Positions 49,833-58,221 of a stretch of DNA of 64,000 bases are shown here, piece by piece. The position numbers and the translations under genes were made by a program. The DNA is from Synechococcus sp. CBW1002 (GTDB lineage Bacteria > Cyanobacteriota > Cyanobacteriia > PCC-6307 > Cyanobiaceae): contig NZ_CP060398.1 of the NCBI RefSeq assembly GCF_015840915.1, forward strand, positions 1,798,001-1,862,000, given 5' to 3'. Within the stretch, counting starts at the first letter, position 1, and each line of letters begins with the position of its first letter. Below the pieces are notes generated by a model, which was not told the origin of the DNA, did not search any database, and was given only the letters and a program-made list of their open reading frames with translations.

Positions 49833-50216
49833 TCAGCGCACGTGCCGCACTCCATCCACGGGGTGATAGCCCTCGCCGGTCTTCTCTTCGTAGACGATCG
49901 CCGGCAGGCCGGTTTCAAACATGGTCTGCAGGGCTTCCTTGAGATAGGGATTCCAGCCACCTGTCGACACCTTCCCGTGCCACACGGTCCAGTCCCAGGT
50001 GCCTTGCAGATCGCGAGGCACACGGCCTTCGCGGTCGCGCCGGGCCACCAGATCCTGGGATTCGATCACGCCCACCCGGACCGGATCCTGCCCATAGGCC
50101 GGGGTCATGGTGAGCTCCAGCCGCACGGGATCTTCCTTGACCAGCTTGAGGCGGAAGCGGGGTGGGAGCTTCAGACCCCGGAGCACGGCACCAACGATTC
50201 GAGTTCTCTGGTCCAC
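49833..50216 (-). CDS. Conserved cyanobacterial protein, unknown
   Basis: A 127-residue soluble protein of alpha/beta type with no signal peptide. Distinct features are LPPRFRLKLVKEDPVRLELTM in pieces, GTWDWTVWHGKVSTGGWNPYL and IVYEEKTGEGYHPVDG near the end. I believe it is a widely conserved cyanobacterial protein of unknown role. The GTG at 50216 is used as start. The hrpB ATG lies five bases downstream, so the genes are probably co-expressed. Confidence 0.7.
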   Translation of the reverse strand: MDQRTRIVGAVLRGLKLPPRFRLKLVKEDPVRLELTMTPAYGQDPVRVGVIESQDLVARRDREGRVPRDLQGTWDWTVWHGKVSTGGWNPYLKEALQTMFETGLPAIVYEEKTGEGYHPVDGVRHVR

Positions 50217-50259
50217 GGTCTGCCTCCGCCGGCATGCACGATCACACCTGCGAGCCTAT

Positions 50260-50532
50260 TCAGTTGTCGACCTCGGTCCCTGGGCGCTCGTTGTCGCCGT
50301 TGAAGCGCACCGTGAGCAGATCCTCACGGGTGAGCTGACCTTCGGCATCCAGCAGTTCCGGATGAATGGTGAGCCGGCCGGTGCGATCGCCACTGGTGGT
50401 GCCGGCAGCGCTGCGGTCGCCAGGGCGGGGTACGGCACGAAAACCACGGGCCATCACCTGGAAGGCCTGCCAGAGCAGCAGCAGGAAGCAGGCTCCGTAG
50501 AGGTAGGGAAACAGCTTGGTGAAGACGTCCAT
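50260..50532 (-). CDS. DUF2973-like single-helix membrane protein
   Basis: A 90-residue protein with an N-terminal transmembrane helix (LFPYLYGACFLLLLWQAFQVM) and a cytoplasmic tail that includes DRTGRLTIHPELLDAEGQLTREDLL in two parts, which fits what I recall of the DUF2973 family. Function unknown. It is 43 bases upstream of the 127-residue gene on the same strand. Confidence 0.72.
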   Translation of the reverse strand: MDVFTKLFPYLYGACFLLLLWQAFQVMARGFRAVPRPGDRSAAGTTSGDRTGRLTIHPELLDAEGQLTREDLLTVRFNGDNERPGTEVDN

Positions 50533-50574
50533 TCGATCGGATGCGACGAATCGCCGGATCCGATCGCGGATCCA

Positions 50575-50688
50575 TCATCGCTTGCTTGTGGAGGTGTCAG
50601 GCGTGGCGTTGGCCAGCATCCAGGCCCAGAGGGTGGTGCAGGCCGCTCCGAAAGCAAGGAATGCCAGCAGCAGGCGTGACGTGTCCAT
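50575..50688 (-). CDS. 37-residue single-helix membrane peptide
   Basis: From ATG 50688: MDTSRLLLAFLAFGAACT, then TLWAWMLANATPDTSTSKR. One hydrophobic helix at residues 5-26 and a polar tail. It lies 42 bases upstream of the DUF2973-like gene on the same strand. I do not recognise it; it could be an assembly or stability peptide for its neighbour, which is speculation. Confidence 0.55.
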   Translation of the reverse strand: MDTSRLLLAFLAFGAACTTLWAWMLANATPDTSTSKR

Positions 50689-50807
50689 GGATCGATAGAA
50701 AACTTCATTGATCGTAGCCGGATCGCCTGGCGGTTTGCACGGCTCGTCTGAGTGGGCCACGTTTCCTACGGTTTGCGTTGATCTGCGCCGTTCGCGGAGT
50801 TCGAGTG

Positions 50808-51941
<1,134 letters not shown>

Positions 51942-52091
51942 CAGGGCAGCGTTCTCGACGTTTGCGTTCTGAGCCTCTCTTGCGCTGTGGGCAGGTTGTG
52001 GTTGGCGTCAGGAATGTCGTGGTTTGTGGAGGGGGCGTCGTGGACGGGGCGTCAGGTCCTGAAAGGATGACGCCCACGACCTTCGCCGCGC
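51942..52091. other. Spacer between convergent genes
   Basis: 150 bases between the convergent HtrA gene and the 82-residue gene. No clear terminator or gene. Confidence 0.35.
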
Positions 52092-52340
52092 TCAGAGCAC
52101 ATCGAATCCCTGAGGCTCGCTGGTCTCGGGCATGGTGCTCATGCCGCCGAGGAAGGCGGAGGGCGCGCCGAGTTGTTGGCGCATCACCCACTGGGTGGCC
52201 GCCTTCTGGCTTTGCCAGGCCTGGAGCAGCTGCTTGGCCAGACCACGCAGGGCCTGGGGGTCACCCGTGGCGTCGATGGCTCGGGTCATGCGCTCAAGCT
52301 CGAACTTCTGCCCAAGGCTGAGGGTGAGGGGTTCCGACAT
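52092..52340 (-). CDS. 82-residue soluble protein, NblA-like shape
   Basis: A helical protein with two amphipathic helices (TLSLGQKFELERMTRAID and LRGLAKQLLQAWQSQKAATQWVM in pieces) and a flexible C-terminal tail ending GFDVL. Its size and opening helix loosely resemble NblA, the phycobilisome degradation adaptor, but the resemblance is weak. The ATG at 52340 is chosen; the frame opens 38 codons earlier. Function unknown. Confidence 0.55.
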   Translation of the reverse strand: MSEPLTLSLGQKFELERMTRAIDATGDPQALRGLAKQLLQAWQSQKAATQWVMRQQLGAPSAFLGGMSTMPETSEPQGFDVL

Positions 52341-52541
52341 GGCTGAAGCCCCAGGGGGCTCGTGAAACTGGCGCAACGCTACAAAGTGTTTCAGGGCTCC
52401 GCGTAGCCGTTGCGACACGGATAAGCAAAACGCGTCAGCAAACCCTTGCGCCATCCCCCTTGACGGCAGTTCTGGGCCTTGGCTGCCGGTGTTCGGGCCA
52501 GTGGTGGGCGACCGGTCTTGTGGTACGCCTCGTCTTCTGGC

Positions 52542-52634
52542 TCAGTGGTGTTCCCGCAGTTCCTCAACGCAGCGGGTGACGCATTCACCATCGTCGAGGG
52601 AGCAGGTGGTGATGCACTCGAAATAGACCTCCAT
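52542..52634 (-). CDS. 30-residue Cys-rich peptide
   Basis: From ATG 52634: MEVYFECITTC, SLDDGECVTRC, VEELREHH. Two CxxxC pairs about seven residues apart suggest a disulfide-linked hairpin of two helices or a metal site. Upstream the frame continues to 52763 with no family character, so the short start is preferred; a GAGGAG site lies 12 bases before it. A conserved small protein is suspected from memory of similar sequences in picocyanobacteria. Confidence 0.55.
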   Translation of the reverse strand: MEVYFECITTCSLDDGECVTRCVEELREHH

Positions 52635-52654
52635 GGCATCCCAGGTCTCCTCGT

Positions 52655-52685
52655 GGTGCTGCGGCGACGGCGTCGCCGCAGCACC
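52655..52685 (-). promoter_or_regulatory. Perfect 14-bp hairpin just upstream of the Cys-rich peptide gene
   Basis: GGTGCTGCGGCGAC, loop GGC, and exact complement. No T-run follows on the minus strand, so it is not a typical terminator. In the short gene model it would sit in the 5' leader, about 20 bases before the ATG, where it could mask or stabilise the message. Confidence 0.5.
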
Positions 52686-52888
52686 AGCCTCGGCTGTCCC
52701 GGCATGGGAGGAAGGAATCCCGGTGCGGGAACCAAGTCCCGTGGACCAGAGCTCGACGCTCATGGGCTGCTCTCAACGACGTAAGGTCAGGCTATGCACA
52801 CATCGCGCTGGACACCAGCGAAATGGGTCGAGTTGCTTACTCGTCTATGAAGTTGTGTTTTCCAGCTCCGCGCTGAGGTTCCTCCGTC

Positions 52889-52907
52889 GGCCGGCCGGCC
52901 GGCCGGC
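52889..52907. repeat. GGCC microsatellite
   Basis: About 19 bases of GGCC tandem repeat, self-complementary and able to fold into a hairpin, between the ABC-F gene stop (52937) and the Cys-rich peptide gene. Confidence 0.75.
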
Positions 52908-52936
52908 AAGAGCCCGTCTGCCTGCAAAGCCGGCAA

Positions 52937-54694
52937 TCAGCAGGCCGGCTGTCGTTGCTTGCCGCCATCGTTCTTGCTGGCCTGCTTGTTGCGCAGGCGC
53001 TCGCGCTGCTTCTCGCGGTTGGCGGCCTGTTTGCGGGTTCGGGCTTCCGTCTCCAGGGCCTGGCGGGCCGCTTCGGCTTCCTCCTGTTTCTTCTGCAGGT
53101 AGTAGGCGTAGTCGCCCCGGTAGACCACCAGCTCCCCCTCGCGCAGTTCGACGATCCGGTTGGCGACCCGGGAGATGAAGTAGCGGTCGTGGGAGACCAG
53201 CAGGGCCGCGCCCTCGTACTCCTGCAGCGCGTTTTCCAGCATCTGCTTGGCGGGGATGTCGAGGTGGTTGGTGGGCTCGTCCAGCACCAGCAGGTTGCAG
53301 GGCTTCAGCAGCATCAGCGCCAGGGCCAGGCGTGCCTTCTCTCCGCCGCTGAGCTTGCCGGCTTCCTTGAACACCGCCTCATTGCTGAGGCAGAAGCTGC
53401 CCAGCAGGGAGCGCACCTGGGTCTGGGTCCAGTCCGGTACCGCTTCGAACACGGTGTCGATCACGGTCTTGTTGAGGTCGAGGGCTTCGGCCTGGTTCTG
53501 CTCGAAATAGCCGGCGATCACGTTGTGCTCACCCAGCCCGGCCCGGCCCTCATCCGGCGCCTCCAGGCCCATCACCAGCCGCAGCAGGGTCGACTTGCCG
53601 GCTCCGTTCGGCCCCACGAAGGCGATCCGATCGCCCCGCTCCACCTCCAGTTCGGCGCCGAGGAACAGGATCTTGTCGCCATAGCTGTGGGTGAGATCGC
53701 GGAACTCGGCCACTAGTCGCCCGGAGCGGGGGGCTTCGGGAAAGCGGAAGCGTGGACCGGAGACACTCTCGATCGGGGCTTCGATCCGTTCGACCTTCTC
53801 AAGCAGCTTTTCCCGGCTCTTGGCCTGGGTGGAGCGGGTGGCGCTGGCCCGGAAGCGGTCGACATAGGCCTGCTGGCTGGCCAGTTCCTTCTGCTGCCGA
53901 TCGAAGGCGGCCTGACTGGCCTCGCGCTCCAGCGCCTTCTGCTCCAGATGCTGGCTGTAGTTGCCCAGGTAGGTCCGTGAGACGCCACGTTCGGTCTCCA
54001 CGATCTGGGTGCAGACCCGATCGAGAAAGGTGCGGTCATGGCTGATCACCACCAGGGCGGCGCTCTGCTCGATCAGGTAGCTCTCCAGCCACTGGATCGT
54101 CTCCACATCCAGGTGGTTGGTCGGCTCATCCAGCAGCAGCAGATCCGGTTCCTGCAACAGGATCTTGCCCAGGGCGATGCGCATCTGCCAGCCGCCGGAG
54201 TAGTCGCCCACCAGCAGCTCGGCGCCTTCGGGGGTGAAGCCGATCGTGGGCAGCAATTTGTCGATGCGGGCGTCGAGTTCGTAGCCGTGCAGGGCCTCGA
54301 AGCGGCTGTGCAGCCGGCCGAGCTCGTGGATCAGCTCATCAAGGTGATCGGGATCGCTGGCGGCCTGCTCGCTGGCCATGTCGTGCTCAACCTGATGCTG
54401 GCGGATCAGCACCTGGGCCGCTTCGCCGAAGGCCTGGAACAGCTCTTCGCGCACGGTGCGCTCGGGATCGACATCGAATTCCTGCTGGAGGTAGGCGATG
54501 CGCGGCTCCCCCTGTTTCACCACCTGGCCGCCGCTGGCCTCCTCCAGGCCGGCAATGATCCGCATCTGGGTGGATTTGCCGGCACCGTTCACGCCCACCA
54601 GGCCGATGCGTTCACCGGCCTTCACCTCCCAGGTGACATCCCGCAGCACTTCACCGGTGGGATAGATCTTGCTGATCCGTTCGAGACGAAGCAC
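52937..54694 (-). CDS. ABC-F subfamily ATPase
   Basis: A 585-residue soluble protein with two nucleotide-binding domains. Walker A is GVNGAGKST and GPNGAGKST; signature sequences are YSGGW and LSGGEK; Walker B is LLLLDEPTNHLDV and LLVLDEPTNHLDI. There are no membrane helices. The interdomain linker region (SQQAYVDRFRAS) fits the ABC-F translation factors that act at the ribosomal E site (EttA/Uup group). GTG 54694 is chosen because the fold begins LRLERISKIYP; the frame opens further upstream. The C-terminal 60 residues are basic and Gln/Arg-rich. Confidence 0.9.
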   Translation of the reverse strand: MLRLERISKIYPTGEVLRDVTWEVKAGERIGLVGVNGAGKSTQMRIIAGLEEASGGQVVKQGEPRIAYLQQEFDVDPERTVREELFQAFGEAAQVLIRQHQVEHDMASEQAASDPDHLDELIHELGRLHSRFEALHGYELDARIDKLLPTIGFTPEGAELLVGDYSGGWQMRIALGKILLQEPDLLLLDEPTNHLDVETIQWLESYLIEQSAALVVISHDRTFLDRVCTQIVETERGVSRTYLGNYSQHLEQKALEREASQAAFDRQQKELASQQAYVDRFRASATRSTQAKSREKLLEKVERIEAPIESVSGPRFRFPEAPRSGRLVAEFRDLTHSYGDKILFLGAELEVERGDRIAFVGPNGAGKSTLLRLVMGLEAPDEGRAGLGEHNVIAGYFEQNQAEALDLNKTVIDTVFEAVPDWTQTQVRSLLGSFCLSNEAVFKEAGKLSGGEKARLALALMLLKPCNLLVLDEPTNHLDIPAKQMLENALQEYEGAALLVSHDRYFISRVANRIVELREGELVVYRGDYAYYLQKKQEEAEAARQALETEARTRKQAANREKQRERLRNKQASKNDGGKQRQPAC

Positions 54695-54854
54695 GGCGGC
54701 GTGGGTATGGGTACGGCAGGAGCCACGGAATCCTGCCGGTTCCGGTGCGTTGCCTGCATCATCCCTGGCCATCCTCCCGACCGGAACCCCTGAGATCCGC
54801 CCACCGGATCAGCGTCCGGCAAAGTGGTTTTCAGAACCTCGGCTGCTCGTTGGG

Positions 54855-55079
54855 ATGATCAAGCGCCTCGAGCAGGTGGCCGCTCTGGTGGTGGCGGCAG
54901 GTCTGGCGATCGTGAGTTACTGGCTCTTCTTCAGCTGGGCCCAGGGTGGTGGGGCCCAGCGCCGCCCCGGAGAGATCCCTGTCAGTCCGCCAGGTTCGAG
55001 CCAGTCCCGATCCCGCGATCCCGGGGTGCCGAGGGGCTCCGTTCCCCTGGCCGGAATCACAGTCCGCCCCGCGCCTTGA
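54855..55079 (+). CDS. Small single-helix membrane protein
   Basis: A 74-residue protein with one transmembrane helix (residues about 8-28, VAALVVAAGLAIVSYWLFF) and a Pro/Ser/Arg-rich tail. It is divergent from the ABC-F gene and its last 23 bases overlap the convergent Nif11-like gene. Function unknown. Confidence 0.6.
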   Translation: MIKRLEQVAALVVAAGLAIVSYWLFFSWAQGGGAQRRPGEIPVSPPGSSQSRSRDPGVPRGSVPLAGITVRPAP

Positions 55080-55284
55080 CCAGCCACTGCTTGGTGTCGC
55101 CGTCCTCCAGGCTGGCGATGTGGGCCTTCACCTCCTCAGGGCTCACCGGCAGACCTTCGGCCTCACCGAGCGCCACGATCCTCTGCAGGGCGCCGCTGGG
55201 GTCCTGCAGGGCCTGGCGGAACAGGTCCTGGGTGAGTGCCGCATCGGCGCTGATGCGCGCGTAGAGCTGGGGTGCGTTGCTCAT
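55057..55284 (-). CDS. Nif11-like small protein
   Basis: A 75-residue protein of the Nif11 type: LYARISADAALTQDLFRQ, LQRIVALGEAEGLPV and VSPEEVKAHI match the two-helix Nif11 domain. In picocyanobacteria Nif11 domains are leader peptides of precursor RiPPs such as prochlorosins, with a double-Gly cleavage site. This protein ends WLVKARGGL, so the GG site is at the very C-terminus with only a Leu after it: a leader without a core peptide. It may instead act as a stand-alone regulator. Confidence 0.7.
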   Translation of the reverse strand: MSNAPQLYARISADAALTQDLFRQALQDPSGALQRIVALGEAEGLPVSPEEVKAHIASLEDGDTKQWLVKARGGL

Positions 55285-55376
55285 CGCTCGGCCACGGATG
55301 GCTTGACCCTATGCAGTGGAGGTGCCCCACAGTGTGCCCTGGGACGCGGTTGTTCGCGTTCCGTAGGGAAGGGCAC

Positions 55377-55622
55377 TCAGGACTTGGCCTCGTTGTCGGC
55401 GGTTTCGCCCTTGAGGCTGCGGGCTTCCTGGCAGAGCACCTGGCGGAGCTGGGCGTAGTTGGCGGCCAGGCTGCTCTGCCCGTCCTGACGGGCTCCGAAT
55501 TCCGCCCGTTGCAGCACGTGGTGCAGGTGGGTGAGCAGGTAGGGGCTGATCACGGCTGATACCAGCACATCACCACTGCTTTGGGCGGAGGTGGTGGTGG
55601 GGCCGTTGGAGCGAGGCGCCAT
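55377..55622 (-). CDS. 81-residue protein, unknown
   Basis: A soluble, mostly helical protein (SAVISPYLLTHLHHVLQRAEF, LAANYAQLRQVLCQEAR) with a Pro/Thr-rich N-terminus. It is 92 bases upstream of the Nif11-like gene on the same strand. I do not recognise it. Confidence 0.55.
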   Translation of the reverse strand: MAPRSNGPTTTSAQSSGDVLVSAVISPYLLTHLHHVLQRAEFGARQDGQSSLAANYAQLRQVLCQEARSLKGETADNEAKS

Positions 55623-55762
55623 GGCCGAGGGCCGGGTCTGGCTACAGCATAGGCTTGGATACTACCCAAGGGTGTGTTTGTACACTGGTGGTCATTGGTG
55701 CTGTCCAGTGCGGCCTTTGTCCGGGCGTCTCCGCCGGTGAGCCATCCACCCTCCACTGCGCC

Positions 55763-56080
55763 GTGCCTACCCGACAGACATCCTCCAGTGGCCGCTCCAA
55801 GTCGCCGCGGATTCAGGTGGTCTTGCCTGAGGATCTATGCGACCGGCTCACGGCTCTGGCGGAGCGGGATTCCCGCACCGTCAGCAACATGGCGCGGGTG
55901 CTGATCCAGCAGGGTGTGGAGCGGATGGAGCGGCAGCAGCTTCTGGCCGGCGACTCCGGTCTGCTGCCGAGCGAGGTCCAGGCCGATCGCTTTCGTGCGG
56001 CCCTCGTACGTCAGGAGCAGAATCGAGGCCAACGGCTTCAGAGAACCCGCCGCTTACGGCTGTTCCGCCCTCGCGCTTGA
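55763..56080 (+). CDS. Ribbon-helix-helix DNA-binding protein
   Basis: A 105-residue CopG/MetJ-type protein. The strand PRIQVVLPEDLCDRLTAL and helix-turn-helix core DSRTVSNMARVLIQQGVERM lie in residues about 15-55, followed by a basic Arg-rich tail. GTG 55763 is the start that begins next to the fold. It may be a transcription factor or a solitary antitoxin; no toxin gene lies beside it. It is convergent with anmK. Confidence 0.75.
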   Translation: MPTRQTSSSGRSKSPRIQVVLPEDLCDRLTALAERDSRTVSNMARVLIQQGVERMERQQLLAGDSGLLPSEVQADRFRAALVRQEQNRGQRLQRTRRLRLFRPRA

Positions 56081-56087
56081 CGCGGGA

Positions 56088-57263
56088 TCAGCCGCAGCGA
56101 TCAGGTGACAGCCCTGCAGGCCTGGCGCAAGTCCCCAGCACGGCCTCCTGACGGGCGCCGGTCACCGCTGGCAGGGAGCCGGGGTGGCCCTGCTGGTGCC
56201 ACCAGGCCAGCAACGCGAAGGCCAGGGCTTCCCTCTCCAGATCGCCGATGCCCAGCTCCTGCAGGGGTCGCACGCTCATGCCCCGGCAGCGGCGCCGCAG
56301 CTCCCGCATCAGGGTCTGGTTGCGGCCGCCTCCTCCGGCGACAAGCAGTTCGATTGGCCGTGGACCGCGCTGCAGATCCTGGGCCACGGCCGCGGCGCTG
56401 AAGGCCGTCAGGGTGGCGAGACTGTCGGCGGCGAAGTCGGTGCTGTCGCGGGTAGCCGCGCTGCTCTGGGCCAGGTCCGCCAGGCGGCGTTGCAGGTCGG
56501 CCTGGCCGAACAATTCCCGGCCGGTCGACTTGGGTGGCTGCAGGAGCAGATAGGGCTCCTGCAGCCAGCGCTCCAGCACCGTTGTCTGCACCCTGCCGCG
56601 TGCTGCCCAGGCGCCCCCGTCATCGAAGCTCAGCTGTCCCTGGCTGAATTGCTCCACGGCCAGGTCCAGCAGGGTGTTGGCCGGGCCGCAATCCCAGCCG
56701 CGTATCGACGCGTGGCGATCGGGACCGTGGCGGGGCGGCAGCAGGGTGAGGTTGGCGATGCCTCCCAGGTTGAGCAGGGCGCGCCAGCCACCGGTGCTGC
56801 CCAGCAGTGCCGCATCACAGGAGGGAACCAGCGGCGCCCCCTGCCCCCCCAGGGCCAGATCGGCAGCCCGGAAGTCGTGAACCACCGGTCGCTGCAGCAG
56901 GGAAGCCAGCAACGGGCCCTGCAGCAGCTGCAGGCTGGCGCCACGGCGATCGCCCGTAGGGGGGCGGTGCCAGAGCGTCTGACCGTGGCAGCCCACCAGA
57001 GCGGCTGTGGCACCGGGATCGGCATGGCGGGCCGCCTCGGCCTGCACCTCGGTCACGGCCTCGCTCAGGTCAAGGAGCTCCGCCGAGGTGCACGAGGCTC
57101 CCTGGCCCAACGCCAGCAGTCGCTGGCGGAGGTCGTCGGGATAGGGAACGGAGGCCCGCCCCAGCAACTGCCAGCGGGGACGTTGGGGCGGGCCTGAGAA
57201 GGCGGCCAGCACCGCGTCCACGCCATCGGCGCTGGTGCCGCTCATCAGGCCGACCACGCGCAT
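56088..57263 (-). CDS. anmK: Anhydro-N-acetylmuramic acid kinase AnmK
   Basis: Phosphorylates and hydrates 1,6-anhydroMurNAc to MurNAc-6-phosphate in peptidoglycan recycling. The 391-residue protein starts GLMSGTSADGVDAVL, the family signature, and contains GHGQTLWHRPP-like (GCHGQTLWHRPP) and NLGGIANLTLL, CGPANTLLDL and GGGGRNQTLM motifs. It starts five bases after the end of the upstream ktrA gene, so they are likely co-transcribed. Confidence 0.95.
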   Translation of the reverse strand: MRVVGLMSGTSADGVDAVLAAFSGPPQRPRWQLLGRASVPYPDDLRQRLLALGQGASCTSAELLDLSEAVTEVQAEAARHADPGATAALVGCHGQTLWHRPPTGDRRGASLQLLQGPLLASLLQRPVVHDFRAADLALGGQGAPLVPSCDAALLGSTGGWRALLNLGGIANLTLLPPRHGPDRHASIRGWDCGPANTLLDLAVEQFSQGQLSFDDGGAWAARGRVQTTVLERWLQEPYLLLQPPKSTGRELFGQADLQRRLADLAQSSAATRDSTDFAADSLATLTAFSAAAVAQDLQRGPRPIELLVAGGGGRNQTLMRELRRRCRGMSVRPLQELGIGDLEREALAFALLAWWHQQGHPGSLPAVTGARQEAVLGTCARPAGLSPDRCG

Positions 57264-57268
57264 GGCGA

Positions 57269-57973
57269 TCAGGTGGAGGGAAGCGCTTCCAGCGCCGTGC
57301 TGGTGCCCATCACCACCAGCAGTTCGCCTTCATTGAGCACATGGGAGGCCGGTGGGTTGACGGTCAGCTGGTTCTGGGGGCCGGCCGCCAGCACGCTGAC
57401 GTTGTAGTTCTTGCGCAGGTTGATGTCCCGCAGGGAGTGCCCGACAAAGGCGCGGGGCACTTTGATCTCCTCGATGCTGTTGCGGTCGTCCAGCCGCAGG
57501 CGTTCCAGCAGGTTCGGACGCACCAGCTCCAGCCCCAGGCGTTCTCCCTGCATCTTCGAGGGAAACACCACCCGGTCGGCGCCGACCCGGCGCAGCATCT
57601 TCTCGTGCAGATCGCTGGTGGCCCGGGCAATCACGTGTTTGACGCGGCTGTCGCTGCTGTCCTTGGCGATCAGGGTGGCGGTGATGCTGGCCTCGAGGGG
57701 CTCGCTGATCGCCACCACCACCGTGCCGAGATCCAGCACTCCCGAGGCCCGCAGGGCCTCTTCATCGGTGCAGTCCACCACCCGACCCTCAATGCCCGGA
57801 TCGGCCTGACGCAACTCGTCAATGGCCCGCTGACTGCTGTCAATCGCCAGCACGTCGGCACCAGCGCTGGCGAGCGACTTACAGACGGCACCGCCGAAGC
57901 GTCCCACCCCGATCACGGCGAAGCTGTCTTCGAAGCGATCCTCGCTTCCCTGCCATTGCCACCACTGGTTCAT
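57269..57973 (-). CDS. ktrA: K+ uptake regulatory subunit KtrA/TrkA
   Basis: A 234-residue RCK protein: nucleotide-binding Rossmann fold (VIGVGRFGGAVCKSLASAG, VLAIDSSQRAID, VDCTDEEAL) then an RCK_C domain from about residue 165. It gates the KtrB channel by binding NAD(H) or ATP/ADP. ktrB lies upstream on the same strand, separated by a repeat-rich 248-base spacer. TrkA of the two-domain type is excluded by length. Confidence 0.9.
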   Translation of the reverse strand: MNQWWQWQGSEDRFEDSFAVIGVGRFGGAVCKSLASAGADVLAIDSSQRAIDELRQADPGIEGRVVDCTDEEALRASGVLDLGTVVVAISEPLEASITATLIAKDSSDSRVKHVIARATSDLHEKMLRRVGADRVVFPSKMQGERLGLELVRPNLLERLRLDDRNSIEEIKVPRAFVGHSLRDINLRKNYNVSVLAAGPQNQLTVNPPASHVLNEGELLVVMGTSTALEALPST

Positions 57974-58221
57974 TCCCGCTGCATCCTCTGGTCGGTGTGG
58001 TTGGTGTGGTCGGTGGGGGTGGTGCGTGCGGAAGCTCCGTCAGGTTTCGCTGTCCGCATGGGCTGTCTGGATTGGCCGTCTGGATTGGCTGTCTGCCTGG
58101 GACTTCTGACTTGGCTGCGTGGTCTGGGCTTCTGTTTAGGCAGCCTGTTTCGCCTGTCTGCCTGCACTGGTCGCAGGAGAAGTTTGGATGGGGCCTGGCT
58201 GGTCGGTGCTGGTTCGACGGT
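57974..58221 (-). repeat. Repeat-rich ktrB-ktrA spacer
   Basis: 248 bases of non-coding sequence with short tandem repeats. GTCTGGATTGGC occurs twice around 58067-58093, GGTTGGTGTGG-type repeats around 57990-58020, and the plus strand is strongly G/T-biased. No gene is apparent. Confidence 0.6.

Noticed and set aside
55763-56080. Toxin-antitoxin system around the RHH protein
   Set aside because: An RHH fold alone is not enough and no adjacent small toxin-like gene is seen; the neighbours are anmK and an unknown gene.
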